This document shows, piece by piece, positions 33,672 to 42,599 of a stretch of 64,000 nucleotides of DNA (position 1 is the first letter of the stretch; each line of letters opens with the position of its first letter). The position numbers were made by a program, and so were the translations under genes. Source of the stretch: VAZQ01 sp963841105 (GTDB taxonomy: Bacteria > Pseudomonadota > Alphaproteobacteria > Rhizobiales > Xanthobacteraceae); contig CAWJCB010000034.1 in NCBI GenBank assembly GCA_963841105.1, forward strand, positions 310,001 through 374,000. The letters are read 5' to 3'. The notes below the pieces were generated by a model. That model did not search any database. It saw only the letters and a list, made by a program, of their open reading frames with translations, and was not told the DNA's origin.

Positions 33672-34544
33672 TCAAGGCAATCGTTCCACGCTGTCGCCGC
33701 CGCCACGCTGGGCATAGGCCTTGAGCACTTCGTTCTTCAAGACAGCCCAGACCTCGCGGTGCAGATCCTGAAAAGCACGCTCGGTCTTGATCTCCGCGAT
33801 ATCGCGCGGGCGCGCCAGCGCCACCTTCCACTCGTCAATCACATAGGCGGCCGGACCTGCCGACATGATCACCACGCGATCGGAGAGGGCGATCGCTTCT
33901 TCCAGGTCGTGAGTCACAAAGAGCACCGCCTTGCGATCGGCACTCCAGAGGTCGAGCAGAAGGTTGCCCATGATCTGGCGGGTCTGCGCGTCCAGCGGAC
34001 CGAATGGCTCGTCCATCAACAGGATTTTCGGATGCCGAATGAGCACCTGCGCAAGCCCCACCCGCTTTCTCTGACCGCCCGAGAGCATATGTGGGTAGCG
34101 GTCGCGAAACTCGCCCAGCCCCACGCGATCGAGCCAATCCTGCGCGCGCGCCCGCGCTTGCCCGCTTGCAATACCGGCGGTTTCCAGACCCACCGCAACG
34201 TTCTCCAGCGCGCTCTTCCAAGGAAACAGCGCTTCCGCCTGGAAGAGATAGCCCGCCTGCCTGTTAAGGCCGGCAAGGCGTGTGCCGAAGATGTCAACGT
34301 GACCGGCCGAAGGCGCAATGAGTCCTGCCGCTATATTGAGCAAGGTCGATTTGCCGCAACCGGTAGGACCAACGATGGCGACAAACTCACCGTCCGCCAC
34401 CGAAATCGACGTGCTCTTAACTGCGGGGTAACCGGCGCCGTCAACGAGGCGGAAGGTAACCGCGACTTCGCGAAGCGCAATTGCCTGCCCGTCTGCGCCG
34501 GGGCTGGCGGCGGAGCCAATCGCTTTATCTGTGGTGCGCGCCAC
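33672..34544 (-). CDS. NitT/TauT-type ABC transporter ATP-binding protein
   Basis: 290 residues with all nucleotide-binding motifs: Walker A GPTGCGKSTL, Q-loop LFQAEALFPW, signature LSGGQRKRVGLAQVL, Walker B ILLMDEPFGPLDA and the H-loop VTHDLEEA. First gene of the importer operon. The GTG start overlaps no other gene; ilvC upstream ends 31 bp earlier, so this operon may be read from the ilv promoter as well. Confidence 0.93.
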   Translation of the reverse strand: MARTTDKAIGSAASPGADGQAIALREVAVTFRLVDGAGYPAVKSTSISVADGEFVAIVGPTGCGKSTLLNIAAGLIAPSAGHVDIFGTRLAGLNRQAGYLFQAEALFPWKSALENVAVGLETAGIASGQARARAQDWLDRVGLGEFRDRYPHMLSGGQRKRVGLAQVLIRHPKILLMDEPFGPLDAQTRQIMGNLLLDLWSADRKAVLFVTHDLEEAIALSDRVVIMSAGPAAYVIDEWKVALARPRDIAEIKTERAFQDLHREVWAVLKNEVLKAYAQRGGGDSVERLP

Positions 34545-34575
34545 TCTTTGTCCCTCGGCGCCAGGGCGCCGTCCG

Positions 34576-35595
34576 CTAATTTCGACTGCGGTCCACCAGT
34601 GCCCGCTGCTTGATCCAGGGCATCATCGCCCGCAGCTTGGCGCCCACCTCCTCGATGGGATGCGCGGCCATCTTCGCGCGCATGGCTTTGAACGAGGTTT
34701 GATTGACTCGATTCTCCAGCATCCAGTTACGGGTGAAAATGCCGCTCTGGATATCGGCGAGAATGCGTTTCATCTCGGCGCGGGCAGCCTCGTTCACCAC
34801 CCGGGGGCCGGAGACATATTCCCCATACTCAGCCGTGTTGGAGACCGAGTAATTCATGTTGGCGATGCCGCCCTCGTAGATGAGGTCGACAATCAGCTTC
34901 ACCTCGTGAACGCATTCGAAATAGGCCATCTCCGGCGCGTAGCCGGCCTCCACCAGCGTCTCGTATCCCGCCTTCATCAACTCGACCAATCCGCCGCAAA
35001 GCACTGATTGCTCTCCGAACAAATCGGTCTCGCATTCCTCCCGGAAGGTCGTCTCAATGATGCCGGCGCGCCCGCCGCCGATTGCGGCCCCATAAGAGAG
35101 CGTCAGATCATGGGCGTTGCCCGAGACATCCTTGTGCACCGCCATCAACACCGGAACCCCGGCTCCGCGCTGATACTCCGCGCGCACGGTATGACCGGGA
35201 CCCTTGGGCGCGATCATCATGACGTCGAGGTCGGCGCGCGGCTCAATCAGGTTGAAATGAATGTTGAGCCCGTGGGCAAACATCAGAGCGGCGCCATTCT
35301 TCATGTTGCCGGCGAGATGATCGCGATAGATGTCAGCCTGCAATTCGTCGGGCGTGAGCATCATCAGCACGTCCGCCCATTTCGCGGCTTCGGCCACCTC
35401 CATGACCTTAAGCTTCTCGGCCTGCGCCTTCTGCACGCCTTGCGAGCCTTTGCGCAGCGCGACCGCCACATCCTTGACGCCGGAATCGCGCAGATTGAGC
35501 GCATGGGCATGGCCCTGGCTGCCGTAGCCGATGATGCCGACTTTCTTGCCTTTGATCAGATTGATGTCCGCATCGCTATCGTAATAAACGCGCAT
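34576..35595 (-). CDS. ilvC: Ketol-acid reductoisomerase
   Basis: 339 residues, class I length. NADPH-dependent isomerisation and reduction of acetolactate and acetohydroxybutyrate, second common step to valine, leucine and isoleucine. Rossmann motif KKVGIIGYGSQGHAHALNLRDSG. The C-terminal knotted domain has the metal residues in DLFGEQSVLCGG and FECVHEVKLIVDL. It lies 26 bp after the HigA gene; in most relatives ilvC follows ilvIH at short distance. Confidence 0.97.
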   Translation of the reverse strand: MRVYYDSDADINLIKGKKVGIIGYGSQGHAHALNLRDSGVKDVAVALRKGSQGVQKAQAEKLKVMEVAEAAKWADVLMMLTPDELQADIYRDHLAGNMKNGAALMFAHGLNIHFNLIEPRADLDVMMIAPKGPGHTVRAEYQRGAGVPVLMAVHKDVSGNAHDLTLSYGAAIGGGRAGIIETTFREECETDLFGEQSVLCGGLVELMKAGYETLVEAGYAPEMAYFECVHEVKLIVDLIYEGGIANMNYSVSNTAEYGEYVSGPRVVNEAARAEMKRILADIQSGIFTRNWMLENRVNQTSFKAMRAKMAAHPIEEVGAKLRAMMPWIKQRALVDRSRN

Positions 35596-35621
35596 GGCTT
35601 ACCCTTTGGCTTATGCAATGA

Positions 35622-35915
35622 TTATGCGGCCTTGGCGACGTAACGCTTCACCTTGATCTGGCCAGCGCGTTTATGAATCTGAGCTACCTCATATGCAACC
35701 TGCATCCGCAGGAGATGATCGACATCAGGACCAAACGCCTTGTGAATACGCAACGCCATCTCTGCCGTTAACTCCGATTTGCCGTTGATCAGGTCCGACA
35801 ACGTCGCGCGCCTCACACCTAGGATGTCCGCAGCCTTGGTGATTGATAGGCCGAGCGGCTCAAGAATCGCGTAATAGATTACCCGACCAACGTGAGGAGG
35901 ATTTTTCATCGCCAT
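35622..35915 (-). CDS. higA: HigA-type antitoxin (XRE family HTH)
   Basis: 97 residues. The HTH (LSITKAADILGVRRATLSDLINGKSELTAEMALRI) is typical of the HigA family, starting with the N-terminal PPHVGRVIYYAILEPLG block. It neutralises the HigB toxin and represses the pair. The stop is 26 bp before ilvC. The gene order toxin then antitoxin is the HigBA type. Confidence 0.9.
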   Translation of the reverse strand: MAMKNPPHVGRVIYYAILEPLGLSITKAADILGVRRATLSDLINGKSELTAEMALRIHKAFGPDVDHLLRMQVAYEVAQIHKRAGQIKVKRYVAKAA

Positions 35916-35917
35916 CG

Positions 35918-36208
35918 TTACTTCCTGTGATAATCCTCGAGATCAACATCCACGACGTCCTCCCCAACCACCCGAAAAGTCAACCTAAAGTTACCACTCA
36001 CCCAAACGCTCCATTCTCTGCGCCGCGCTCCTTTGAGTTGATGCAATCGCCAGCCCGGGAATAATCCTACTTGGTTTACATTTCGCGCCTGCTCAATGGC
36101 GTGAAGAATGCCTTCCACTTTCGATACGAGATCACCGCGAACCCCGCGCGCATCGCCAGTGTCATAGAGACGCTTAAGCCCCTTATGCCGGAAGCTTCTT
36201 ATCCGCAT
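35918..36208 (-). CDS. higB: HigB-type toxin (RelE superfamily mRNA interferase)
   Basis: 96 residues beginning RIRSFRHKGLKRLYDTGDARGV, the HigB signature. The catalytic-type basic residues lie in GWRLHQLKGARRREWSVWVSGNFRLTF, and the C-terminus VDVDLEDYH is characteristic. It cleaves mRNA in the ribosome when free of HigA. The stop is 2 bp from the antitoxin start. It begins 40 bp after the ilvH stop. Confidence 0.92.
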   Translation of the reverse strand: MRIRSFRHKGLKRLYDTGDARGVRGDLVSKVEGILHAIEQARNVNQVGLFPGWRLHQLKGARRREWSVWVSGNFRLTFRVVGEDVVDVDLEDYHRK

Positions 36209-36216
36209 GGACGCTT

Positions 36217-36233
36217 GTACGGCCTAACCGTAC
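36217..36233. promoter_or_regulatory. Palindrome GTACGG-N5-CCGTAC before higB, candidate HigA operator
   Basis: Perfect 6-bp arms 9 bp upstream of the higB start, between ilvH and higB. Type II antitoxins bind such palindromes to autorepress. A separate promoter for higBA inside the ilv operon is implied but not proven. Confidence 0.5.
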
Positions 36234-36247
36234 GAGAGTCAAATCCA

Positions 36248-36793
36248 TCACATCCCCTCCGGTCCTCGCCCGATCGCCACAATGCCGGTGCGCGAGACTT
36301 CGACCAGGCCAAGCGGAAGCATCAGCGCGACGAAGCTCTCGATCTTTTCGCTGGCGCCGGTGATCTCGAAGACGAAGCTCTCCGTCGATGCATCGATGAC
36401 GCGGGCGCGAAAGGCATCGGCGAGCCGCAAGGCCTCCATGCGATGCTCACCCTTGCCGCGCACCTTGACCATCGCAAGCTCGCGCTCGATATGCGGTCCG
36501 GCAACCGTCATGTCGATCACGCGGTGCACCGGCACGAGCCGATCGAGCTGGTTCTTGATCTGCTCGATGACCATCGGCGTTCCGCGAGTGACAATGGTGA
36601 TGCGCGACAAATGCCGCTCGTGCTCGGTCTCCGAGACGGTGAGCAATTCGATGTTGTAGCCGCGTCCGGAGAACAGCCCAATGACCCGGGCCAGAACCCC
36701 CGGCTCGTTGTCGACCAGAACGGACAGAGTATGCGTCTCGGCCTGCTGCGTCAGGGTCGCAGCAGGATAATGGGAGGTGCTTGCCACGTTCAC
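36248..36793 (-). CDS. ilvH: Acetolactate synthase small (regulatory) subunit
   Basis: 181 residues. The N-terminal ACT domain (HTLSVLVDNEPGVLARVIGLFSGRGYNIELL) binds valine for feedback inhibition, and the C-terminal domain carries EIEGASEKI-like packing with LMLPLGLVEVSRTGIVAIGRG. It partners IlvI. The GTG start overlaps the ilvI stop (GTGA). Confidence 0.95.
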   Translation of the reverse strand: MNVASTSHYPAATLTQQAETHTLSVLVDNEPGVLARVIGLFSGRGYNIELLTVSETEHERHLSRITIVTRGTPMVIEQIKNQLDRLVPVHRVIDMTVAGPHIERELAMVKVRGKGEHRMEALRLADAFRARVIDASTESFVFEITGASEKIESFVALMLPLGLVEVSRTGIVAIGRGPEGM

Positions 36794-38550
36794 ACCATCA
36801 CCTTGCCCTCTTCGGTCACGGCATCCTCGGCGCTCAGCGCGGAATCCCCGAGCAGCATCTCGTTATGCGCGCGCCCGGAAGGGATCATGGGGAAGCAGTT
36901 CTCGGCCGGGTCAACGACGCAATCGAAGATCACCGCCTTGTCCACGTCGATCATCTCCTTGATGGCGGCATCGAGATCCCCCGGCCGTTCGCATCGAATG
37001 CCGACGGCGTGATAGGCTTCCGCAAGCTTCACGAAGTCCGGCAGCGCGTCCATGTAGCTCTCGGCATACCGGCCGCCGTGGAGGAGCTCCTGCCACTGAC
37101 GCACCATGCCCATATACTTGTTGTTGAGAATAAAAATCTTGATTGGCAGCCGATACTGCGCCGCCGTCAACATCTCCTGCATGGTCATCAGCACCGAAGC
37201 CTCGCCGGCGATGTCGATGACCAGTGAGTCGGGGTGTGCAAGCTGCACCCCTACCGCGGCCGGCAGCCCATATCCCATGGTGCCGAGGCCGCCGGACGTC
37301 ATCCACCGGTTGGGCTCCTCGAAACGATAGAATTGCGCGGCCCACATCTGATGCTGACCCACTTCCGTCGTGATGTAGGTGTCGCGGTGCCTGGTCAACT
37401 CGTACAAGCGCTGGATGGCATATTGCGGTTTGATCATCTCGTTCGAGTTTCTATAGGCGAGCGACTTGCGCGCACGCCATTGATCGATCTGTTTCCACCA
37501 CGCATTGAGAGACTGTTTGGCCGGCTGTTTTGCGCTCGAGCGCCAAAGGCGGATCATGTCGTCAAGCACGTGGCCGCAATCGCCGATGATCGGGATATCG
37601 ACCTTGACGTTCTTGTTGATCGAGGCGGGATCGATATCGACGTGGATCTTGCTTGAGGCCGGCGAAAACGCATCGAGCCGGCCGGTGATGCGGTCATCGA
37701 AGCGGGCTCCGATACAGATCATCACATCGCAACCGTGCATCGCCAGATTGGCCTCCAGGGTGCCGTGCATGCCCAGCATCCCCAGCCATTGCGGATCGGA
37801 TGCGGCATAGGCGCCCAGACCCATCAAGGTTGACGTAATGGGAAATCCGGTGAGCTTCACCAGCTCGCGCAGCATCTCGCACGCCCCGACGCCGGAATTG
37901 ATGACGCCACCTCCGGTGTAGAAGAGAGGGCGCCTCGCTCGCTGCATCAGGTCGACGGCAGCCTGGATGCGGTCGAGGTCGCCCTTGACCTTCGGCCGGT
38001 AGCCCTTGTGCGGGAAATCATTGGGCTTCGAATAGACGCCGGTGGCGAACTGTATGTCCTTCGGAACATCGACCACCACCGGACCTGGGCGCCCGCTCCT
38101 CGCGATGTGGAATGCCTCGTGCAGAACCCGCGGCAGATCTGCGATGTTCTTCACGAGGTAATTGTGCTTGGTGCAGGGTCTGGTGATGCCCACCGTATCG
38201 CATTCCTGAAAAGCGTCGTTGCCGATCAGATGCGTCGGCACCTGTCCCGTCACACAGACCAGCGGGATGGAATCCATGAGGGCGTCAGTGAGTCCGGTGA
38301 CGGCGTTGGTAGCGCCCGGCCCGGAGGTGACGAGAACGCACCCCACCTTCCCCGACGAGCGCGCATAACCCTCGGCCGCGTGAACCGCGCCCTGCTCATG
38401 CCGCACCAGGATGTGCTTGACCTTCTGCTGGTGGAACAGGGCGTCGTAGATGGGCAGCACCGCGCCGCCGGGATAGCCGAAGAGGTGCTCGACACCTTGG
38501 TCGGCAAGTGCCCTGATCACCATCTCGGCGCCCGTCATCTCTGTAGTCAT
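36790..38550 (-). CDS. ilvI: Acetolactate synthase large (catalytic) subunit
   Basis: A 586-residue thiamine-diphosphate enzyme making acetolactate or acetohydroxybutyrate from pyruvate. Motifs: LFGYPGGAVLPIYDAL at the start with the catalytic glutamate region VRHEQGAVHAAEGYAR, and the ThDP/Mg motif GEASVLMTMQEMLTAAQYRLPIKIFILNN. FAD-binding middle domain present. Upstream is a leader with an Ile/Val/Leu-rich peptide and terminator. Confidence 0.97.
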   Translation of the reverse strand: MTTEMTGAEMVIRALADQGVEHLFGYPGGAVLPIYDALFHQQKVKHILVRHEQGAVHAAEGYARSSGKVGCVLVTSGPGATNAVTGLTDALMDSIPLVCVTGQVPTHLIGNDAFQECDTVGITRPCTKHNYLVKNIADLPRVLHEAFHIARSGRPGPVVVDVPKDIQFATGVYSKPNDFPHKGYRPKVKGDLDRIQAAVDLMQRARRPLFYTGGGVINSGVGACEMLRELVKLTGFPITSTLMGLGAYAASDPQWLGMLGMHGTLEANLAMHGCDVMICIGARFDDRITGRLDAFSPASSKIHVDIDPASINKNVKVDIPIIGDCGHVLDDMIRLWRSSAKQPAKQSLNAWWKQIDQWRARKSLAYRNSNEMIKPQYAIQRLYELTRHRDTYITTEVGQHQMWAAQFYRFEEPNRWMTSGGLGTMGYGLPAAVGVQLAHPDSLVIDIAGEASVLMTMQEMLTAAQYRLPIKIFILNNKYMGMVRQWQELLHGGRYAESYMDALPDFVKLAEAYHAVGIRCERPGDLDAAIKEMIDVDKAVIFDCVVDPAENCFPMIPSGRAHNEMLLGDSALSAEDAVTEEGKVMV

Positions 38551-38584
38551 TGTCGATCCTTTGGCCTCGGGGTTGTTGCACCCA

Positions 38585-38661
38585 AAATAAAAAAGGGCCG
38601 CTCGGCCCTAAATGCGCACCGCCTCCGTAGCCGATGGGTTCAACCATCGGCGGCGGTGCGC
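38585..38661 (-). promoter_or_regulatory. ilvI transcription attenuator
   Basis: A rho-independent terminator (AGGGCCG-AG-CGGCCCT followed by a T-rich run) lies 35 bp upstream of ilvI. Before it is a long alternative stem (GCGCACCGCC with GGCGGTGCGC, plus CCGATGG with CCATCGG) that begins inside the leader-peptide gene. A ribosome stalled at the Ile/Val/Leu codons would cover the 5' arm and change the fold. This is the classic attenuation layout. Confidence 0.75.
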
Positions 38662-38702
38662 CTAAGTACGATTACAAGAGTTTTTATAATAAAATTGCGC
38701 AT
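38640..38702 (-). CDS. ilv leader peptide
   Basis: 20 residues: MRNFIIKTLVIVLRRTAADG. Seven of the ten residues from 4 to 13 are Ile, Val or Leu codons, with the run LVIVL just before the attenuator stem. Placed 90 bp upstream of ilvI on the same strand. The ribosome site is weak. Confidence 0.75.
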   Translation of the reverse strand: MRNFIIKTLVIVLRRTAADG

Positions 38703-39045
38703 GATGAGGCGGTTTCGATGTTTCGTTGCGCTAAGATATAGTGCAGATGACAAACCGTCAAGCAATCTTGCTTAAGCAGCCCTTGGCTAAATAGGCGCGG
38801 AACTCGAAAACGAAAACGACGTACGGATCGACAATGGCTTTCGTCATCGACGAGGCGGCAGCCGGTGAGGAATGCAAGCTACCTGTTCACCTTGACCCAT
38901 TCCCACTCGCTGGCGCGGACGGCACAAGCCGCCCGCGTGCCGCTCTTCAGATCTTGATACGAACGAAGGCGAGGCCACTCGGCATTTGATTGGGCGTGAT
39001 CGAGGATACCTATATGTTGGCACGTCACCTGGAGCGAAATCGCGC

Positions 39046-39930
39046 ATGCCCTTTCTTCGTGAGCAATCCGGACGCTGGTCGCCAGTCAAAATCGCCGCAT
39101 TCGCGGCAGCCTTGCTGCCGGGATTGTGGGTTCTTTTCCAGGCTGCAACGGATGATCTCGGGGCGCGCCCCGTCACCGAGGCCATTCACCAGGTCGGGGA
39201 TTGGACCCTGCGGCTGCTCCTGATCACGCTTGCAATCACGCCGGCGCAACGCATCCTGCATTATCCGCGCATCATTCTGGCGCGACGCACGCTCGGCGTT
39301 GCCACCGCCGTCTACGCCAGCCTGCATCTTTGCTTGTACGTTCTCGACCAGCATTTCGATCTGATCAAGGTCGGCAGCGAGATCGTGCTGCGCATCTACC
39401 TCCTGATCGGCGCCCTGGCATTGGCCGGCCTTATCGCGCTTGCCGTCACCTCGACTGATGCCGCCATCCGGCGCCTTGGGTCACAGCGCTGGAACCTGCT
39501 CCATCGGCTTGTCTACGCCATAGCCCTGCTGGCGGCCGTGCATTTCTTCATCCAATCAAAGCTCAACATTTATGAGCCGGTGCTGATGGCAGGATTTTTG
39601 CTGTGGCTCCTGGCATTCCGCGCCCTCTTCTGGCGAAATGGAGAAGTGACACCAGCTCATCTGTTTCTACTGGCCGTTGCCGTGGCGGCGGCAACCGCCG
39701 CAGGGGAAGCGCTGATCTACATGTTCACCAGCGGAGTGGATGGGCGCCGCGTGCTGCTCGCCCATTTCGATTTCGACATGGAAGTGCGGCCCGCCTGGTG
39801 GGTGCTTGCCAGCGGCCTTGCTGTCGCAGGGGTCGCAACCTGGCGCTACAAACCTAAGCAGACCCGGCGCCGCCGGATCGTACCGCAGGTGATGCGGGGT
39901 GCCGCCCAGGCGCAAACGGCAGCCGAATAA
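39046..39930 (+). CDS. msrQ: MsrQ-like heme membrane subunit of protein-methionine-sulfoxide reductase
   Basis: About 294 residues, six or seven helices of the ferric-reductase-like (YedZ/MsrQ) fold. Histidine pairs for heme lie in TAVYASLHLCLYVL, NLLHRLVYAIALLAAVHFF. MsrQ passes electrons to the periplasmic molybdoprotein MsrP, which repairs oxidised methionines. No msrP gene is visible next to it. The start chosen is the ATG preceding PFLREQSGRW, behind GGAG; the ORF is open 20 codons further upstream. The stretch 38703-39045 holds only a doubtful 51-codon frame (38834). Confidence 0.8.
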   Translation: MPFLREQSGRWSPVKIAAFAAALLPGLWVLFQAATDDLGARPVTEAIHQVGDWTLRLLLITLAITPAQRILHYPRIILARRTLGVATAVYASLHLCLYVLDQHFDLIKVGSEIVLRIYLLIGALALAGLIALAVTSTDAAIRRLGSQRWNLLHRLVYAIALLAAVHFFIQSKLNIYEPVLMAGFLLWLLAFRALFWRNGEVTPAHLFLLAVAVAAATAAGEALIYMFTSGVDGRRVLLAHFDFDMEVRPAWWVLASGLAVAGVATWRYKPKQTRRRRIVPQVMRGAAQAQTAAE

Positions 39931-39960
39931 CGCGGGCACCGGTCGTCGCGGACAATCATC

Positions 39961-40866
39961 ATGTTAGTGGCGACGGTGATCTCAAGCTCCGCGTCACCGG
40001 TACTGGACGGACCGGCGATTGCACGCGTGCACAGCGCACTATGCTCACAGCAGCCGCCGTATTGGCTGGACCGCGGCATCGCCGCCGATATTTTCTTCAG
40101 CTCACCGGAGCCCGACCTTCGCGCGCTTGCAGACCGCGCGCGCGACGCCGTCGTGGGTGCACCCGTGGACGTGGTGATGCAACTAGCCCAGGGCCGGCGC
40201 AAGAAGCTCCTGCTCGCCGACATGGATTCCACGATGATCGGCCAGGAGTGCCTCGACGAGCTCGCCGACCACGTCGGCATGAAACGGCACGTTTCTGCCA
40301 TCACTGAGCGGGCGATGCGCGGCGAGATCGAGTTCGAGCCGGCCTTGCGGGAAAGAGTGGCATTGCTGAAAGGACTGCCCGCGAGGACCGTCGACGAGGT
40401 CATAAGGGAGCGCATTCGCCTCAATCCGGGGGCGCGCGCGCTGGTTGCGACCATGCGCCGGCTCGGGGCATATACCTGCCTGGTGACCGGCGGCTTCACG
40501 CTGTTCACCGACCGCATTGCGGCAATGATCGGCTTCAACGAGAGCCGCGCCAACAGGCTGCTGGTAGACGCAGACGGCCGGCTCACCGGCGAAGTCGCCG
40601 AGCCGATCTTCGGGCGCGCGGCAAAGCTTGCAACTCTGCGTGAGCTCACGAGGCGGCACGATCTGACCGCCGATGAAACGCTCGTGACCGGCGACGGAGC
40701 CAACGATATCGCGATGATCGAGGCCGCCGGCCTCGGGGTCGCCTATCACGCAAAACCGAAGGTCGCGGCGGCTGCCGCGGCCCGCATCGACCATGGCGAC
40801 CTCCGCGCGCTGCTCTATGTGCAGGGCTACCGGCGTGAGGAGATCGTGGATCCAGGTGACGGATGA
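39961..40866 (+). CDS. serB: Phosphoserine phosphatase
   Basis: A 301-residue HAD-superfamily enzyme for the last step of serine synthesis. Motif I LLADMDSTMIGQE with the nucleophile Asp, motif II CLVTGGFTLF, motif III lysine and motif IV TGDGANDIAMIEAAGLGVAY are all present. The N-terminal roughly 80 residues form the ACT-like regulatory part. Starts 30 bp after msrQ, same strand. Confidence 0.95.
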   Translation: MLVATVISSSASPVLDGPAIARVHSALCSQQPPYWLDRGIAADIFFSSPEPDLRALADRARDAVVGAPVDVVMQLAQGRRKKLLLADMDSTMIGQECLDELADHVGMKRHVSAITERAMRGEIEFEPALRERVALLKGLPARTVDEVIRERIRLNPGARALVATMRRLGAYTCLVTGGFTLFTDRIAAMIGFNESRANRLLVDADGRLTGEVAEPIFGRAAKLATLRELTRRHDLTADETLVTGDGANDIAMIEAAGLGVAYHAKPKVAAAAAARIDHGDLRALLYVQGYRREEIVDPGDG

Positions 40867-40918
40867 CGGATAGGACGCTTCCTTATCCGTCCTCTGTCGT
40901 CAGTCCCGTGTCGTCGGT

Positions 40919-42406
40919 CTACTGCAAGCTCAGCGCGACAAAACGCAATTCGCCATCGGCGCCGGCAACCAGAAGGAGAGCCGACTTGCGCCCATCTCTT
41001 TTGAGCTTATCAACTTTCGCCTGAAAATCGTCAGTGCCGGCGACGGCTTCCTGGGCAATTTCGACAATCACATCGCCCGGGGACAAACGTTTGTCCGCGG
41101 CCGGTGAGCTTGAATCGATGCCCGTTATGACCACGCCTTTTACCGTGTCCTTGATCTTGTAGCGCTTGCGCAACTCGTCGGACATGTTGGCAAGCTCAAT
41201 TCCAAGCGCTTTCTTAACCACGGTTGTGTCGGGTGAACCGTCAGGCTTGCTGTCGAGCGCGGCCAGCTTCTCACCATCTTCCAGGCGGCCGAGCGTGACC
41301 GTCTTGGTTTCCTCCCTGCCTTTGCGGATGACCACCACCGGGGTTTTCTTGCCGACCGGAGTATCCGCTACGACGCGCGGCAGGTCGCGCATTTCCTTGA
41401 TCTCCTTACCGTCAAACTTGACGATCACGTCGCCAGGCTCAATGCCTGCCGGTTTTGCCGGTCCCTTGTCATCGACCCCGGCTACGAGTGCGCCGCGCGC
41501 GGGCTTGATGTTGAGGCTCTCGGCAATCTCATCGGTCACCTGCTGGATGCGGACGCCAAGCCATCCCCGGCGCGTCTCCCCAAACTGCTTCAATTGATCG
41601 ATCACCGGCACGGCGGTCTTCGATGGAACTGCGAAGCCGATGCCAATCGAGCCGCCGGAGGGAGAGATAATTGCAGTATTGATGCCGACGACCTCGCCCT
41701 CGAGGTTGAACAACGGACCACCGGAATTGCCGCGGTTGATCGCTGCGTCGGTCTGAATGTAATTGTCGTACGGACCCGAATTGATATCGCGGTTGCGTGC
41801 CGACACGATCCCGGCGGTCACCGTGCCGCCGAGGCTGAATGGATTGCCGATGGCAACGACCCATTCTCCAAGCCGCAGCCTATCCGAATCGCCAAATTTC
41901 ACCGCTTTGAGAGGCTTGTCGGGCTTCACGCGAAGCAGCGCGATATCGGTCTTCTGATCCTTACCGATGATCTCGGCCTTGAGCCGTGAACCGTCATTGA
42001 GAATTACGGTCACCTCGTCAGCCTCCGAGATCACGTGATTGTTGGTCACGACGATACCGGAAGGATCGATGATAAAACCCGAGCCAAGCGAATTGACGCG
42101 GCGGGGGCCGCGTTCGCGATTCTGCGGATCGGACTGACCGCGGCGGTTGAAAAAGTCGCGGAACAACTCGTCCAGCTGCGGATCGTTGGGCAACTGCGGC
42201 ATCGGCGCGTTGCGCGTTTCGACCTTCTGAGAGGTTGAGATGTTGACCACCGCGTCGATCACCTTTTCGGCAATGTCGGCTATGTTGTCAGGACCGCGCG
42301 CTGCACTGGGAGCGGAGAGCGCCGGCAAAACCAGCGCGGCGACTGTCATCGAGGCCAAAGCAGGCCGGCGGACCTGCAAACAAAAACGCGCGAAATTGCC
42401 GAGCAT
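40919..42406 (-). CDS. degP: Do-family periplasmic serine protease (DegP/MucD-like)
   Basis: 495 residues: signal peptide at start, trypsin-like domain with His in IVVTNNHVISEADEV, Asp in KTDIALLRV and Ser in INRGNSGGPLFN, then two PDZ domains (about 285-370 and 395-490). Envelope quality control: degrades or chaperones misfolded proteins. It is the last gene of the hflK-hflC-DUF2065-degP series. Confidence 0.95.
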   Translation of the reverse strand: MLGNFARFCLQVRRPALASMTVAALVLPALSAPSAARGPDNIADIAEKVIDAVVNISTSQKVETRNAPMPQLPNDPQLDELFRDFFNRRGQSDPQNRERGPRRVNSLGSGFIIDPSGIVVTNNHVISEADEVTVILNDGSRLKAEIIGKDQKTDIALLRVKPDKPLKAVKFGDSDRLRLGEWVVAIGNPFSLGGTVTAGIVSARNRDINSGPYDNYIQTDAAINRGNSGGPLFNLEGEVVGINTAIISPSGGSIGIGFAVPSKTAVPVIDQLKQFGETRRGWLGVRIQQVTDEIAESLNIKPARGALVAGVDDKGPAKPAGIEPGDVIVKFDGKEIKEMRDLPRVVADTPVGKKTPVVVIRKGREETKTVTLGRLEDGEKLAALDSKPDGSPDTTVVKKALGIELANMSDELRKRYKIKDTVKGVVITGIDSSSPAADKRLSPGDVIVEIAQEAVAGTDDFQAKVDKLKRDGRKSALLLVAGADGELRFVALSLQ

Positions 42407-42599
42407 TCAGTCAGCTCCTGATGGAATGACAAGACACTGCGCCCGTCCACCCACGGACGCAAGCGCGATCTCAGTCTGCGAAGCTACGCCTGCGATTGGG
42501 GCGGAATCGGGACCCCAAGAGTCACCTCAACAGAGTTACGCCAAGACGCTTTCCTGGCCAATCAATTCCTGTTCACTTTCCCTGATGAGATAACCGAAC

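Noticed and set aside
38834..38989. A 51-codon plus-strand frame between the ilv leader and msrQ
   Set aside because: No ribosome site, no family, and Pro/Arg-rich; noncoding is more likely.
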